Below, piece by piece: positions 21,045 through 31,099 of a stretch of DNA of 64,000 nucleotides. The DNA comes from Gigaspora margarita (taxonomy: Eukaryota > Glomeromycota > Glomeromycetes > Diversisporales > Gigasporaceae), in assembly GCA_009809945.1 (NCBI GenBank), contig WTPW01000063.1, forward strand, positions 284,265 through 348,264, written 5' to 3'. The translations under genes were made by a program, and so were the position numbers. The notes below the pieces were generated by a model. That model was not told where the DNA came from. It saw only the letters and a program-made list of their open reading frames with translations, and made no database searches. Every line of letters starts with the position of its first letter. Positions within the stretch are counted from its first letter, which is position 1.

Positions 21045-22110
21045 GCTAATCGCTTACATAGTAAAGTCTAAGTAAACTTGTTTGAACAAACAAAATATAT
21101 ATATACAGGTGACCCCAATAATATTAACCTACATTAATATCAACCTAAGCCACAAAATTAAATTTTTACAAATTTCCATATATTAAAATTCCCTCATAAA
21201 GTAATTATGGGTATTGTGGCGAATATGGGTATTGTGGCGGATCTGCTATAACTTGTGACCCATCAGACCAAACTAAACAATTTTTATACCATTCGAATTG
21301 TCTCATCGAGACAATTCGAATGGTACAAAAATCATTTGATTTCGATCATTAGGTCATAAAATATTGGTGTTCAAATGTTTAAATCAAAAAAATTAATATG
21401 TTATATTTGGACACTATTCTAACGCCAATATCTTGTGATCCAGTGATCAAAATCAAACGATTTTTGTGCCATTCGAATCGTCTCAATGAGACGATTTGAA
21501 AGATATAAAAATCGTTTAGATTGGACTAATAGGTCAGACATATTTTGAATCTGCCACAATACCCTTAGCCACCACAATATCCTTCCAATTTCATGTAATC
21601 TACGATTGTAAATAATTTGTGATCCTGTGATCCGAATTGAACGATTTTGGTACTATTCGATTCGTCTCATCGAGTCGAATTGAATGGTACCAAAATCATC
21701 CAATTTGGACAAATAGATCCAAAGTTATGCTAAATTTCTCTTAACTCTGCCACAATACTCAGACTTACCTTATATATCAACTTTAATATGAATTTTCATT
21801 AATATCACTATCAACATAATTTTGAATAGGTTCAAATAGGTTGATATTAACGAGGATTACCTGAACTAAAATTTTTATCAAATCAGAATACTTTTTATTA
21901 TTTGACTTTTAATTTTTAACTTCAATGAATTTATTTTTTAAAAAGTTTTAATTTTTAGTTGAACGTAAAAATTAAAAACCAAATAATAAAAAGTTTTTCA
22001 ATATTAATAATTATTTTAGAGTATATGTATTTTGATTTTCTGAACAAGTTTGCTTAAGCAATTAAAATTGATTTACATAATAAACTTTGGACTTTACTAT
22101 GTAGCAACTA
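21045..22110. repeat. Foldback family F, copy 1 (split by a later element)
   Basis: The left arm CTTACATAGTAAAGTC..AAGTAAACTTGTT (21053-21084) and right arm AACAAGTTTGCTTAAGCAA..GACTTTACTATGTAGCAACT (22043-22109) are inverted repeats. Their centre AAAAAGTTTTAATTTTTAG (about 21940-21958) survives. Relatives lie at 25245-26018, 25626-25905 and 39772-40104. About 760 bp (21107-21870) is inserted in the left arm. Confidence 0.8.
21107..21870. mobile_element. ~760-bp TIR element carrying three palindromic units
   Basis: Ends CAGGTGACCCCAATAATATT and AATAGGTTGATATTAACGAG-GATTACCTG are imperfect inverted repeats. Inside are three ~130-bp units, each centred on an inverted repeat of the type ATTCGAATTGTCTCATCGAG-ACAATTCGAAT (about 21284-21330, 21470-21500 and 21655-21690). 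The same unit recurs at 38800-38890, 41265-41720, 41770-42530 and 42590-42700. No clear target duplication was found. Confidence 0.7.
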
Positions 22111-22416
22111 TTATCGATCATGGGGATGGCTCATTTTGGATAAAAGGCGTTAAAGTATTGATCACGTGATTGACTTCACTTTTGATTGGCTATCTAAGTT
22201 AATTCTATAAATGCATATCCTCACTAAGTGATACTTATACCCATATGAAGGGTTCCCATTTATGAGCTTTTTTATTTATTATTCTTATTTTATTTTTATT
22301 ATTTTATTGTTAGTTATTGTTTCATTATTATTAGTTATATATAAATTAGTACTTTATTTTTTTTATATATGTCTTTAGAGTAGATATTACCTGATTTGTA
22401 TATTTACTGATATCTC

Positions 22417-22557
22417 TGTCAAATCGACCAGATCTGTTAGTTCTGATCAAATTGGCCAGATCTGTTAGTTCTAATCAAATTAGCCAGATCTGTCAGTTCT
22501 GATCAAATCGGCCAGATCTGTTAGTTCTGATCAAATCAGCCAGATCTGACAGTTCTG
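22417..22557. repeat. 28-bp tandem array, five copies
   Basis: The unit is AGATCTGTTAGTTCTGATCA followed by AATTGGCC. Copies are directly adjacent with few substitutions. Confidence 0.93.
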
Positions 22558-22559
22558 CC

Positions 22560-22710
22560 ATAGTTTCACTCTCAAACCTGTATTGAACATAGTAATGTAA
22601 AAAGTATAAAAGCGATGTTTCTGTTGCCTTGAAATAAAGAACTAAGCTCACTACAAGTTAACAACGCAGTTGAGTTTTAATACTTCGAAATTATATTAGT
22701 AGTAGTAGTA
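22560..22710 (+). promoter_or_regulatory. Possible LTR-type promoter/polyadenylation core
   Basis: Directly after the 28-bp array come a TATAAAAG box (22608) and AATAAAG (22632). This order recalls an LTR U3-R-U5. No second LTR, primer site or target duplication was seen. Confidence 0.3.
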
Positions 22711-23500
22711 ACCTCAATAGTTAATTACTCATCTTCCAAGTTTTATCCATATTAATTGTCCTGAATACGCTTCTGATATCCCTGTTGTTACTATAAAAAC
22801 CTTGTTGTCAGTTTTGGAGTAATCTTCAAAATTCGAGTAAAAGAGTTAATGTAGAATTGTTTCCTTGATACCTTTATAAAAAACTTTTAATTGTTACCTT
22901 GACTCATTGTTAGCAAATTCAAACAATTCTTGTGTGCCTCATTTATCGAACAATAATAATCTCATGATCATCTTTTGCCAATCATGATTTTGTGACCCCG
23001 ATATCAGACTGATATCAAAATTGATACTATAATTGGAACCTGAAAGCCCAGATACCACATCATCACGTGAACTCTGTAAAACAACTCACTGATCGCAAGC
23101 TGATATTCATATCCTATAAGCTGCAGCTGGGATAGACTATTAGATTATTGCTGATATCGCTATACCAAGACTTTCTGAACCTTGAGACCCAGACCAAATC
23201 TTTCACGCCTCTTTTTGCCTACTAGTTCAAGGTTTAAAAGTCTTGAATGATCATTAGATATTATATTAGTTAGTTTGTTTAGATTGGTGTATAGTTTGAC
23301 CCACTCACTATCAGTTTACACCTTTTTACTGGTCCCAAAAGCATGCACTTAGGGGGTGTGACTGTATATAGATATCAAGAATATAATTTATGCATTATAT
23401 AAACATATTAGATATATTGAATTAACTGACTAGTGATTTTGGTTATGCTCTTCTGACCAATCAAAATTCTCAGGTAATTATGTTGAGAATTGCAAAATTT
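22711..23500. other. Gene-free interior of the 3.27-kb element
   Basis: A short (TAGTAG)n run starts near 22695. No ORF above chance was seen. The DNA is less A/T-extreme than its surroundings. Confidence 0.4.
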
Positions 23501-23545
23501 ATGATCATCACTGGGTTCACTTTTCTTTAAGTGTACCTGATCCTT

Positions 23546-24400
23546 TTATATTCCTACTATAATTATCCAATTACCAAAAATAAGGTTAGAGTTATGAATA
23601 TTTACAAAAATATAGTAATAGAAATTTAATATGTAGAAATGTAGTAATAAAAAAAAAGATGTCCTCCGGGTCGATAGCATAGCGGTTATGCTCCAAGGAT
23701 GCAAATCGGAAGGTTGCCAGTTCGATTTCTGGTGGCGGCAAAAACTTAAAAATCTATGATGCGGGTCTTACCAAAAAGGGAACTGAAACACCGCAGTAGC
23801 CAGGGACCCGGGATGTCAATTGATGGACCTCTATGGTGTGGCGCTGCAGTAGTTGTGATCAAAACCCCAGGGTCGTATCTGAGTCAGAGCCACGATTTGA
23901 ATAACTGAAGTCACGTGACGTATTGAGAGGCTGAAGTCTGAAAGGATACTTCAAGAACACATGGCGGTGCGTCCAGACTGCAATTCGTATGTACCAACAG
24001 GTGACTTGTTCGGGTTGATAACTAGCGGGCCCTGCTGGAAGATAAAGTGTCGGGTGAGACAACCCTACTCTGGGTGCTCAATGAAGTAGCTGGGTTGATG
24101 CATGCCCATAGTAATTAGATCGTTAGTTATGTACTTGTACTATAATTTAAAGGTTTAATAAAGGTAGCGCAAGGTTGTTAAGATAAAAAAAAAGTAATAA
24201 AAAAAAGATAATTTCAATATGTAAGGTTTGATAAGTGAAAAATGTAGTAATTGTGTGGGTAACTGACCAATCATTAAATGTAATTATCAATTCTTGTGAT
24301 TAGAAATCAGGTAAAATTGAACTCTATTGGAAATAAAGAAATTTTTGATCAACATCTTCCATTGCTTAAAACATGAGCTCTGTCAAATTCCTTAGATATT
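23546..24400. repeat. Older dispersed repeat R1a, right part, split by a SINE
   Basis: This continues the match to 35746-36000 (AATATTTACAAAAAT.TAGTA and AGAAATCAGGT blocks). The match is interrupted exactly by the SINE at 23661-24192. Confidence 0.8.
23661..24192 (+). mobile_element. tRNA-derived SINE (family A), young copy
   Basis: The head GTCCTCCGGGTCGATAGCAT AGCGGTTATGC contains an A-box-like TAGCATAGCGG. It is followed by a B-box-like AGTTCGATTTC inside a T-arm hairpin (GCCAG/CTGGT). A ~450-bp unrelated body follows and a short A-rich end. The near-perfect 17-18-bp target duplication AGTAATAAAAAAAAGAT (23643-23660 and 24193-24209) indicates LINE-type reverse transcription. All the CpGs in its head are intact, so it is younger than the copy at 41857. 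Confidence 0.92.
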
Positions 24401-24735
24401 ATCATTTTAAAAATTTTTTTTCTTCTTTTCTTTTTTTTATTTTGCCATTTGCTTTTTCAATCATCAAGGTTGTTGCAGATAAAAGATAGTCACTTATCAA
24501 TATTCTTAGAAATCTTTCAAATTTGAAAACCATAAGTCACATGACAACTTTAGATTTTTCAGATCTATTTGGTATGCATTTTCTTTTTTTTCTTTATATT
24601 TTTATTTTGCAGCTTCATATTTGTTAATCTTCTTTTCTACCCAGGACCTTATGATAATCTATTTATTATATTATTTACTTCATGCTCTTTATTCATATTA
24701 GGAAGTTTATTGACTCTAATATTCTGCAGCATAAC
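24401..24735. other. Pyrimidine-rich gene-free stretch
   Basis: T/C-rich low complexity (TTTTCTTCTTTTC type). No gene is supported. Confidence 0.45.
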
Positions 24736-25536
24736 CAGGGTTGTTAATTTACTATAATTTTTAAAATTTTTGGTAAATTTACTAGGCAGTTTAATAAATT
24801 ACCAGTAAATTTACTTTAGTTATTTTAAAGATAGGTTTGTATAATAAATATAAAAATTATATATAAAAATACAACATTAAAGTATTTTTACAAAATACAT
24901 TTTTGATTATTACATAATAGACAAAAATTTTTTATTTGTTTCAATTTCTAATTTAAAATAAATATTTATTATTAATTAAGATTAGATATAGCAAATTTTA
25001 ACTTTGAAGTTAATATATTATTAAGAGTAATGGACATTATTTTATGATCAGTGAAAATTTATTAAAAGTGTAAATGTTTATTTACTATATATACTATCTT
25101 CCTCTTCTATAATCACGCAGTTTGTTGCAGCAAAAATAGTGATTATAATGAGGTGTGATTATATAGTAATTACTCTATATAATCACATCTAATACTGTGG
25201 TTTATATTATGTGATTATATAAAAGTAAATGTTATAATCACAAATAGTTGCTACATATAAAAGTCCAAATTGTACTAAATGAATCAACTTTTATGCATTA
25301 AGTAAAGTTGTTTGGAATAACAAATTACACATATCCTAAAAGTTTCATATAATTTGGACGAACTTTTATTAATTAATTTCTTTACTTTATGTTAGACNAA
25401 AAAAAATAAATTATTTTTTTGTCCAACATATAATAAAAAAACAAATTAATAATAGCTTGTCAAGTTTGTCAAAATTTCAGAATATGTAAAATTTGCATGT
25501 CAAACAGCTTTCTTAATGTGTTAATCGATTTACTTA

Positions 25537-25990
25537 CTATAGATTCCTGAAAATAAGCTACCCCTTTGTTTTGACCAAAAAACGCAAAAACTTATTTACT
25601 CAAAAATAAGCTACTCCTACAATTAATAATAGTCACTACATAGTAAAGTCCGAATTTTACTATATAAATCAATAATAATCACTTAAGTAAACTTATTGAC
25701 TTTTACATTCGACAAAAAAAGTAAAATTTTTTAAAAAAGTATATTTGATGAATGTAAAAATTAAAAGTCAAAAAATAAAAAATTTTCCAATTTGGATAAA
25801 AACTTCAAAGTATGTGCATTTAGATCTTTTGAACAAGTTTATTTAAGCAATTATAATCGATTTATTTAGTAGAATTTAGACTTCACTATGTAGCAACTAC
25901 TTGCAATTGCTAAAAACTAAATTTAACCCAAAACAAGCAAACTTCTGATTTTTTGCATAACAAAAATAGCTTACTTTCGGGAATCTATAG
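25537..25990. mobile_element. Tc1/mariner-type MITE (fourth level)
   Basis: The left end CTATAGATTCCTGAAAATAA and right end TTACTTTCGGGAATCTATAG are inverted repeats. TA is duplicated (25535-25536 and 25991-25992). Without it the F-family sequence ATCGATTTACTTA-GTAAAATTTAGAC rejoins cleanly. Confidence 0.85.
25626..25905. repeat. Foldback family F, copy 3 (fifth, innermost level)
   Basis: Arms TAGTCACTACATAGTAAAGTC and GACTTCACTATGTAGCAACT, with centre TTTTTTAAAAAAGT. It lies inside the mariner-type element, while another F copy lies outside it, so the F family moved at two different times. Confidence 0.8.
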
Positions 25991-26374
25991 TAGTAAAATT
26001 TAGACTTTTATATATGATATTGTGATTATATAAGAGTATTTTACTAATAAAAAAATTTCAAAAAGCTTCTAAAAAATATGATAGTGATTATAAGCTATTT
26101 GTGATTATATAAAGGTATTTTTTATATAAAAAAAACGGTAGTTAAAATTTTGTGTAATTATATAGAGGTTGTGACTATAGAGGAGGTGATTGTAGAGGAG
26201 GAAGTCAGTAGATTATATAAATGCAAAATAACTTATTGAGTTTTAATTGGTCAAATTTAGACAATATTTTTTAATATATATATATAGTTAATTTATCACA
26301 TCTTTGGTAAATTACCTGGTAAATTACTATAATTTACTAATAGTAATTTACCACCTAACAACTCTGAGCATAAC

Positions 26375-27651
26375 TTCTATTCATTCCTTACATTTCTTTA
26401 CTAACTTTGCATGCCCGATATATTGACTTTCATCATCCATGATTTGTATGCTCTGTTATGATCTTTTATAATCACCTCTTTCTTTTTGTTAGCATTCACT
26501 TGGCTTTAAACATTTTGACCTTTATCTTCTATACTTCACATGGGTTTCTAAAGCTTTACAGCCTCTAGTTGATTTTTTTTTCTCAGCTTCAATTTATTCA
26601 TTTCACTTCTGGTACAACTTTTGAATTCATCACCTCTTTTGTGAAATCATATAGGTAGAATTTTTGAACAATACACATGGGCTTTAGATTCATCTTTTTC
26701 ATACTTATTCTCATTTTTAGTTAGACTGATTTTTTAACTTCAATTCTATTCTGGTAACCATAACCATGTTCATTTTTTCTTTAGCATGACCCTTTCTGCT
26801 AACTTTTGATAATTTATGGACACCCAATTTTTATTCTTTTTTCTATATAATTCAGTTATCTCTTCTTATTCAAACACCTTTATATCATTGGTACCATCAT
26901 TATAGTATTTTGCTTTAGCTCTCCTATTATTAGCATTTATAGATATTTGGTTTTTGCTATCTTTAATCCAACCTGTACAACTTGTACCTTCAAAGCCTTG
27001 ACATCTGGTAAGTTGCCCTTTTGATCTTTTATCTCATTTTGGTAACAATAGCTAGGATCATATAATTTCTCTGTATAACTCCTCTGTACAGACTTTTGAT
27101 AGCTAATTAATGTTGATGATTCCTTTTTCTTTTTGATAACAATGAATTTTTCTAAAAAAAGTAGATACTAATTTGTTATTATTTGATGTTTTATACTTGC
27201 TTTTTTAATCCTGTTTTATTTTGATAACTTTGTTCAAGATTAAACAGACTTCAGATGTTCATCAATGGATATCCATATTGCTCCTTATTTTACAACTATT
27301 ATTGTCCTTGATTTAGCCCAATTCAAAGAGTGTTTAACACTTTTTTTGTCATTTGTATTATATAAAGACTAGATATTACTACTATTGTCCTGATAGCTAA
27401 ACAACCTTCTATAATAAAGAAACTATTTGTTCTATTGGGTTCCTATTGCTAATATATGGGGGTTGCTATTCATAGTGTTAGAGGAGGTACTACTTGGGTC
27501 AATTGTGAAGAAATAGTCACTATATTGGTACTATAGCAAAAGTTGTAATAGGCTTAGAGCTATGCACTATTGTTATTTTACAAAACTAGGCCCTTTTTAT
27601 AGCTTTCAAAAGGGTACTTGGTATAAATTGTTGGATGAACAACATTAGAAC
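26375..27651. other. Gene-free T/C-rich stretch
   Basis: Pyrimidine-rich plus strand with no supported ORF on either strand and very few CpGs. It may be old decayed sequence. Confidence 0.4.
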
Positions 27652-27659
27652 CCTGGACA

Positions 27660-28027
27660 TAGTGATACAAATCAAAATTCAAAAATCGCAACTAATTGAA
27701 AAGTTGCCAACTAATCGATTGAACTTTTTGGATACCAACTAATCGATTAAAGAATTAATTAGTGAATTAGTTGCAATTAATTGATTAATTGATTAATCAA
27801 TTAGTTGCAACTAATCGATTAAAGAATTAATTAGTGAATTAGTTGCAATTAACTGATTAATCGATTAATCAATTAGTTGCAATTTGACAATTAATCGATT
27901 AATCGATTAACCGATTAGTTGCAACTTGATAATTAATCGATTAATCGATTAATCAATTAATTGCAACTAATTGTCAACTAATTGAGCAACTAATCGATTG
28001 AAGAAATTTTGACAATTTGTAACACTA
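27660..28027. mobile_element. 368-bp hAT-type MITE made of ATCGATTAAT-type repeats
   Basis: The left end TAGTGATACAAATC and right end ATTTGTAACACTA are inverted repeats. A perfect duplication, CCTGGACA, flanks it (27652-27659 and 28028-28035). The interior is almost wholly iterated TTAGTTGCAACTAATCGATT and AATTAATCGATTAA units in both orientations. Confidence 0.93.
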
Positions 28028-28035
28028 CCTGGACA

Positions 28036-28960
28036 TCTCTAATATATGTTATTTTTTTTTTAGAAAATTGCAGAAAATTTGGACTATAAGTTTTAGTAAA
28101 TTGAGATTAATTTTTTTTTTAAACCAGGTATGGCTCATTGCCTCCTGGGCACTGAGTGGCACTCTTTTTATTAACTTAATTATGCCTATAATTAGCCTTA
28201 TTACATGATTTTACTAATTATAGACTGTCTGTACCTTCCTAATTCCATATTTAGTCTTCAGATATTCTCTCAATTGTTACCAAGCCTGTCTGGGATGTTA
28301 TCAGTTTCAGCTTCTTATGGTCTTCCACATTTGTTGCTTTATATCCAGTCTACAGGAATCTTTTCTGGGTCCTTCAGTACTCAACCCTAACTTCCTGTCC
28401 AAAACAACCTTCAATTCAGCTATTGTAATCTGTTCTGGCTCCTACTCTAGCCTTTTCTGCCCTAACTTTCACAAAGTACAGTACTAGCTAGGGGTTAGTA
28501 AAATTACAGGGAAGGGACAACTCCAATGTTACACAAGTTTAATAGTAATGCAAAAATTGTCACTTTATATGAAAATCATATAATTTTATATGTATCGTGT
28601 TTGATCGGTCCAAAGTCTTGATTGTTAATTTTTTTAAAATAACCTGTCTACTGGGATTTCTTTTTTTTTCGAAACTCGAAATAGACAAAGGTAAGTAATT
28701 AATCATAAAGAAATTTTATAGCTGTTCTTTTATTGTTAAAAAAACTGAATCATATATTCATGTCAATTATTGTAAGATAAAAAAAACAAAGGTAAGAGAT
28801 CATACACATAACTCAAAGCCTATAAGTTTTTTTTTCATTATTAATAATATTCTTTAATAATATTATTTCATTTCATACACCCAGGTCTAGATCTCTACTC
28901 CCCAGCTTCATTACACACTCCTGGTAACCTACAGAAGATTGATAATTATAAGTATAAGTA
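28036..28960. other. Gene-free stretch
   Basis: No gene or repeat was supported. T-rich runs near 28055 and 28110. Confidence 0.4.
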
Positions 28961-28967
28961 TTTTTTT

Positions 28968-29171
28968 TTACTCTTTTTTGTTTTTTTTATTTTGTATTAA
29001 AAATGTTTCTAATTTTTGTAGTTGTTCCAGAGTTTCTCTGGTGTTCTCCAGTTCTTGTAGTAACTTGATGGTGATTCGATATGGAAGTTCGTTGGCACTC
29101 TTGCAATGTTTTGATAATAATTTGATGGCATTCTTTGTGGTGTTTTGACATGGTAATTCGATGCCATTCAT
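28968..29171 (-). CDS. Unrecognised 67-codon ORF, coiled-coil-like
   Basis: The frame reads NGIELPCQNTTKNAIKLLSK then HCKSANELPYRITIKLLQEL and ENTRETLEQLQKLETFLIQ, with heptad-like Leu/Glu spacing. Overlapping ORFs exist in two other frames. The DNA is partly repetitive (TTTTGATAATAATTTGATGG..TTCGATGCCATTC), so it could be a repeat rather than a gene. No function is assigned. Confidence 0.3.
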   Translation of the reverse strand: MNGIELPCQNTTKNAIKLLSKHCKSANELPYRITIKLLQELENTRETLEQLQKLETFLIQNKKNKKE

Positions 29172-29680
29172 TAACCAAAATGATTACCCTTAGGACATAA
29201 CGTGATAGTTAGATTTGGAACAAGCACGATAGTTAGATTTGGGCTATAGCACGATTAAATAGGTTGGATTTAGTGGTATAAATAGGGTTGGGGTTTAAGA
29301 CTAGAATTAAAAATAGGTTCAGGTAATTAAAAGCAGGATTTTGTTAGAAATAAGGGTTAGATTAGTATTTAGAAGTAATTAGAGATCGATTTTTGAATAA
29401 AGATTATTATGTACTTTAAAATTGTATAAAAATGTGTAAATTAATAAATAAATGCTTTATTATAATATATATACTAGTCAATTTGAATATTATTGACATG
29501 AAATATTAAATACATGCTTTAGATAATAGTGTTTTGTTAACTCATCTATTAAATTAACAAGCATATATTCATATTCACCTATAATAAAATAATTTCTTTC
29601 TTGATATTTCAATGTTTGATCTTTTACTAATGTCTTTATTAGTTATTGCTGTCAATTGAAATATATATAGACAAGCTTAA
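29172..29680. other. Gene-free stretch with a short tandem duplication
   Basis: CGATAGTTAGATTTGG occurs twice at about 29202-29240. Otherwise A/T-rich with no supported gene. Confidence 0.45.
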
Positions 29681-29689
29681 ATTTTAAAT

Positions 29690-30544
29690 AGGCAAAAAAT
29701 GATTAAACTTTTGAATAAATTTACCAGAAAATTTAAAATTTTTGTTGCCGAAGTTCGATCTAATGATCTGCTTTGTGATCTAAATCCAACACAAGGATAT
29801 AGAATGCCTTTGAAATTGCTATATATATAGCATGCAATTTCTTAAAATATTTTATAATTATTAAATTTCTGTCTATTCATTTTAAAATATAACTTTAATT
29901 CTAAATGTAGATTACCTAAGTTGAGTCTATTTTTAGTATAAATGCTATGTTACTTCTAAAATTTAGATAGCATCCAATTATATTACCAGTAGTATATCTA
30001 GTGGTATATTCATGATGTGGTAAATCATATTGTTCGCCACTTCCCGAACAAAAAGAATATCTGGTATTGAAATAGATTTAAATTCATGAGATAGAAATCA
30101 GAAATGATTTTTAATTAGTGAACTTGGTTATCATGAATATAATAATGGCATAAGGAATGATACAATCCATCATCACATAGTAACCACACCCCCATGATTC
30201 ATTTTCTGTTCTAAAAGATGTAATATAGATGTTAATCTATAATAATAAAAATAAAATAAAAATTTGCTATTACCAGGCATGAGCATATTATTTATATAAT
30301 TTGAATCATCTATTTTTTTAATACTTTGCTTTGTACAATATCTGATTCCAATCATTCTATTAAGAAAATAGAATTAAATTATGAAAAATCACCAGAACAA
30401 AGGTGATATTTATGATACGAAATAATTATTAAAATTACCCATTTTTTCCTTTGTTTATAATTTTAGTTTCAAAGTAAAATATTCCACACTCTGAAGGAAT
30501 TGAATTGTTTGCTCGAACGATTACAGCTTTATAGTCATTAGGAT
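29690..30544 (-). pseudogene. SPRY-domain protein, decayed multi-exon gene
   Basis: Reading the minus strand, exon 30544-30439 gives DPNDYKAVIVRANNSIPSEC then GIFYFETKIINKGKNG. A GT..AG intron (30438-30357) joins it in frame to MIGIRYCTKQSIKKID and MLMPG (to 30274). The next block (30210 down) has ESWGCG and, one frame off, DDGLYHSL. The block 30060-29916 reads YSFCSGSGEQYDLPHHEYTT then YTTGNIIGCYLNF and, shifted, YTKNRLNLG. The block from 29818 reads NFKGILYPCVGFRSQSRS. These are successive SPRY (B30.2-type) strands in the right order. At least two frameshifts indicate a pseudogene. SPRY domains are protein-binding modules, as in RanBPM-like proteins. The upstream N-terminal part was not found. 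Confidence 0.75.
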
Positions 30545-30695
30545 CTTTAATTAAAAGGTTATTAATAAAATAAATAGCTATGATAATATTTTTTTAAATG
30601 CAGTAGCATATTAAATATGTTTCAGCAAGATTTCTTATTTTCATATTTACCTGTATAACTTACTTTAAGTCCACTTGTCTAAGGCTTGTGAAGCC

Positions 30696-30836
30696 ATGAA
30701 CCTCCAGACAGAAGAAAAAATAAAAGTTCTGGCTAAATTAACTCCCAAGGTTAGATTCACTTTGGATATAAAAAAGGAAATTGCTGCTAGTAGAAGGAAG
30801 CCGCACCCAACTAAACCCCTTGAAGGCAACGAATGA
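30696..30836 (+). CDS. Short 46-codon ORF, Lys/Arg-rich, unknown
   Basis: ATG 30696 to TGA 30834 encodes MNLQTEEKIKVLAKLTPKVR FTLDIKKEIAASRRKPHPTK and a short tail. Composition is protein-like and it sits in a small stretch that has kept CpGs, unlike the surrounding DNA. It could be an exon of a larger gene. No family is recognised. Confidence 0.35.
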   Translation: MNLQTEEKIKVLAKLTPKVRFTLDIKKEIAASRRKPHPTKPLEGNE

Positions 30837-31017
30837 GATGAAATCTTACTTTATTTAGAAAGTCTATGTCAATAAATAGCGATTTATCTTCAATATCCCG
30901 TGCAGTCACTAAAACTAATTCTATTATCAACAATATATCTTCGGCCCATTCATTGTATATTGGAAAAGAATGAACATGACGAAAAAAGCCTAAACCCAAG
31001 CCCTCATTAAGTCCCAT
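30811..31017 (-). CDS. 68-codon ORF, unknown
   Basis: This minus-strand frame starts MGLNEGLGLGFFRHVHSFPI and ends DKSLFIDIDFLNKVRFHLIR CLQGV. It is balanced in composition and covers most of the same CpG-retaining island, overlapping the 30696 ORF tail by 26 bp on the opposite strand. The codons upstream contain a 12-bp tandem repeat. No function is assigned. Confidence 0.3.
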   Translation of the reverse strand: MGLNEGLGLGFFRHVHSFPIYNEWAEDILLIIELVLVTARDIEDKSLFIDIDFLNKVRFHLIRCLQGV

Positions 31018-31025
31018 TCCGCACT

Positions 31026-31090
31026 ATACTCCACGTTGTACTCCACGTTGCACTCCACGTTGTACTCCACATCACACTCTACGTTGTAAT
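31026..31090. repeat. 12-bp tandem repeat, five copies
   Basis: ACTCCACGTTGT and close variants, directly repeated. Confidence 0.9.
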
Positions 31091-31099
31091 ATCTTTACC

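Larger units (their letters stand above)
20270..23537. mobile_element. 3.27-kb TIR element with 8-bp target duplication
   Basis: The left terminus GGGTAGTTTCAAGAAGAGTG continues AACCCAGTGATGAT; its inverted match, ATCATCACTGGGTTCACTTT then TCTTTAAGTGTACC, ends at 23537. The flank TGATCCTT is duplicated (20262-20269 and 23538-23545). The related locus at 35735-35755 shows the same host repeat uninterrupted, so the insertion is confirmed by an empty-site relative. The interior has no transposase ORF. It holds inverted telomere-like repeats, a hAT MITE, a nested palindrome pair, a 28-bp tandem array and a possible LTR core. A decayed carrier of 3 kb is the simplest reading. Confidence 0.85.
25245..26018. 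repeat. Foldback family F, copy 2 (third level)
   Basis: Ends TAGTTGCTACATATAAAAGTC and TAGACTTTTATATATGATA match the F family ends. It is split at TTACTTA by the mariner-type element. Confidence 0.7.
25098..26204. mobile_element. Second-level TIR element in the nest
   Basis: The left end CTTCCTCTTCTATAATCAC and right end GTGATTGTAGAGGAGGAAG are inverted repeats. GTGATTATATA motifs are spread through both subterminal regions. Target duplication is unclear. Confidence 0.75.
24736..26366. mobile_element. hAT-type element, outermost of a five-level nest
   Basis: The left end CAGGGTTGTTAATTTACTAT and right end ATTTACCACCTAACAACTCTG (last 21 bases) pair imperfectly. A perfect duplication, AGCATAAC, flanks it (24728-24735 and 26367-26374). 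Terminal regions are built from GGTAAATTTACT-type units. The element's own sequence is roughly 24736-25097 plus 26205-26366; the rest is later insertions. Confidence 0.9.

Noticed and set aside
22417..22557. CRISPR-like array
   Set aside because: The 28-bp units are directly adjacent with no spacers, and the context is eukaryotic. It is an ordinary tandem repeat.
23661..23741. tRNA gene at the head of the SINE
   Set aside because: A- and B-box-like sites and a T-arm are present, but the acceptor stem does not pair and a long body with target duplications follows. It is a SINE head, not a tRNA gene. The same applies at 41857, 59505, 44868 and the minus-strand heads at 32866 and 33312.
28968..29178. 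Alternative 63-codon minus frame and 69-codon plus frame over the same DNA
   Set aside because: Only one frame can be coding. The other two are shadows, and even the chosen one is weak.
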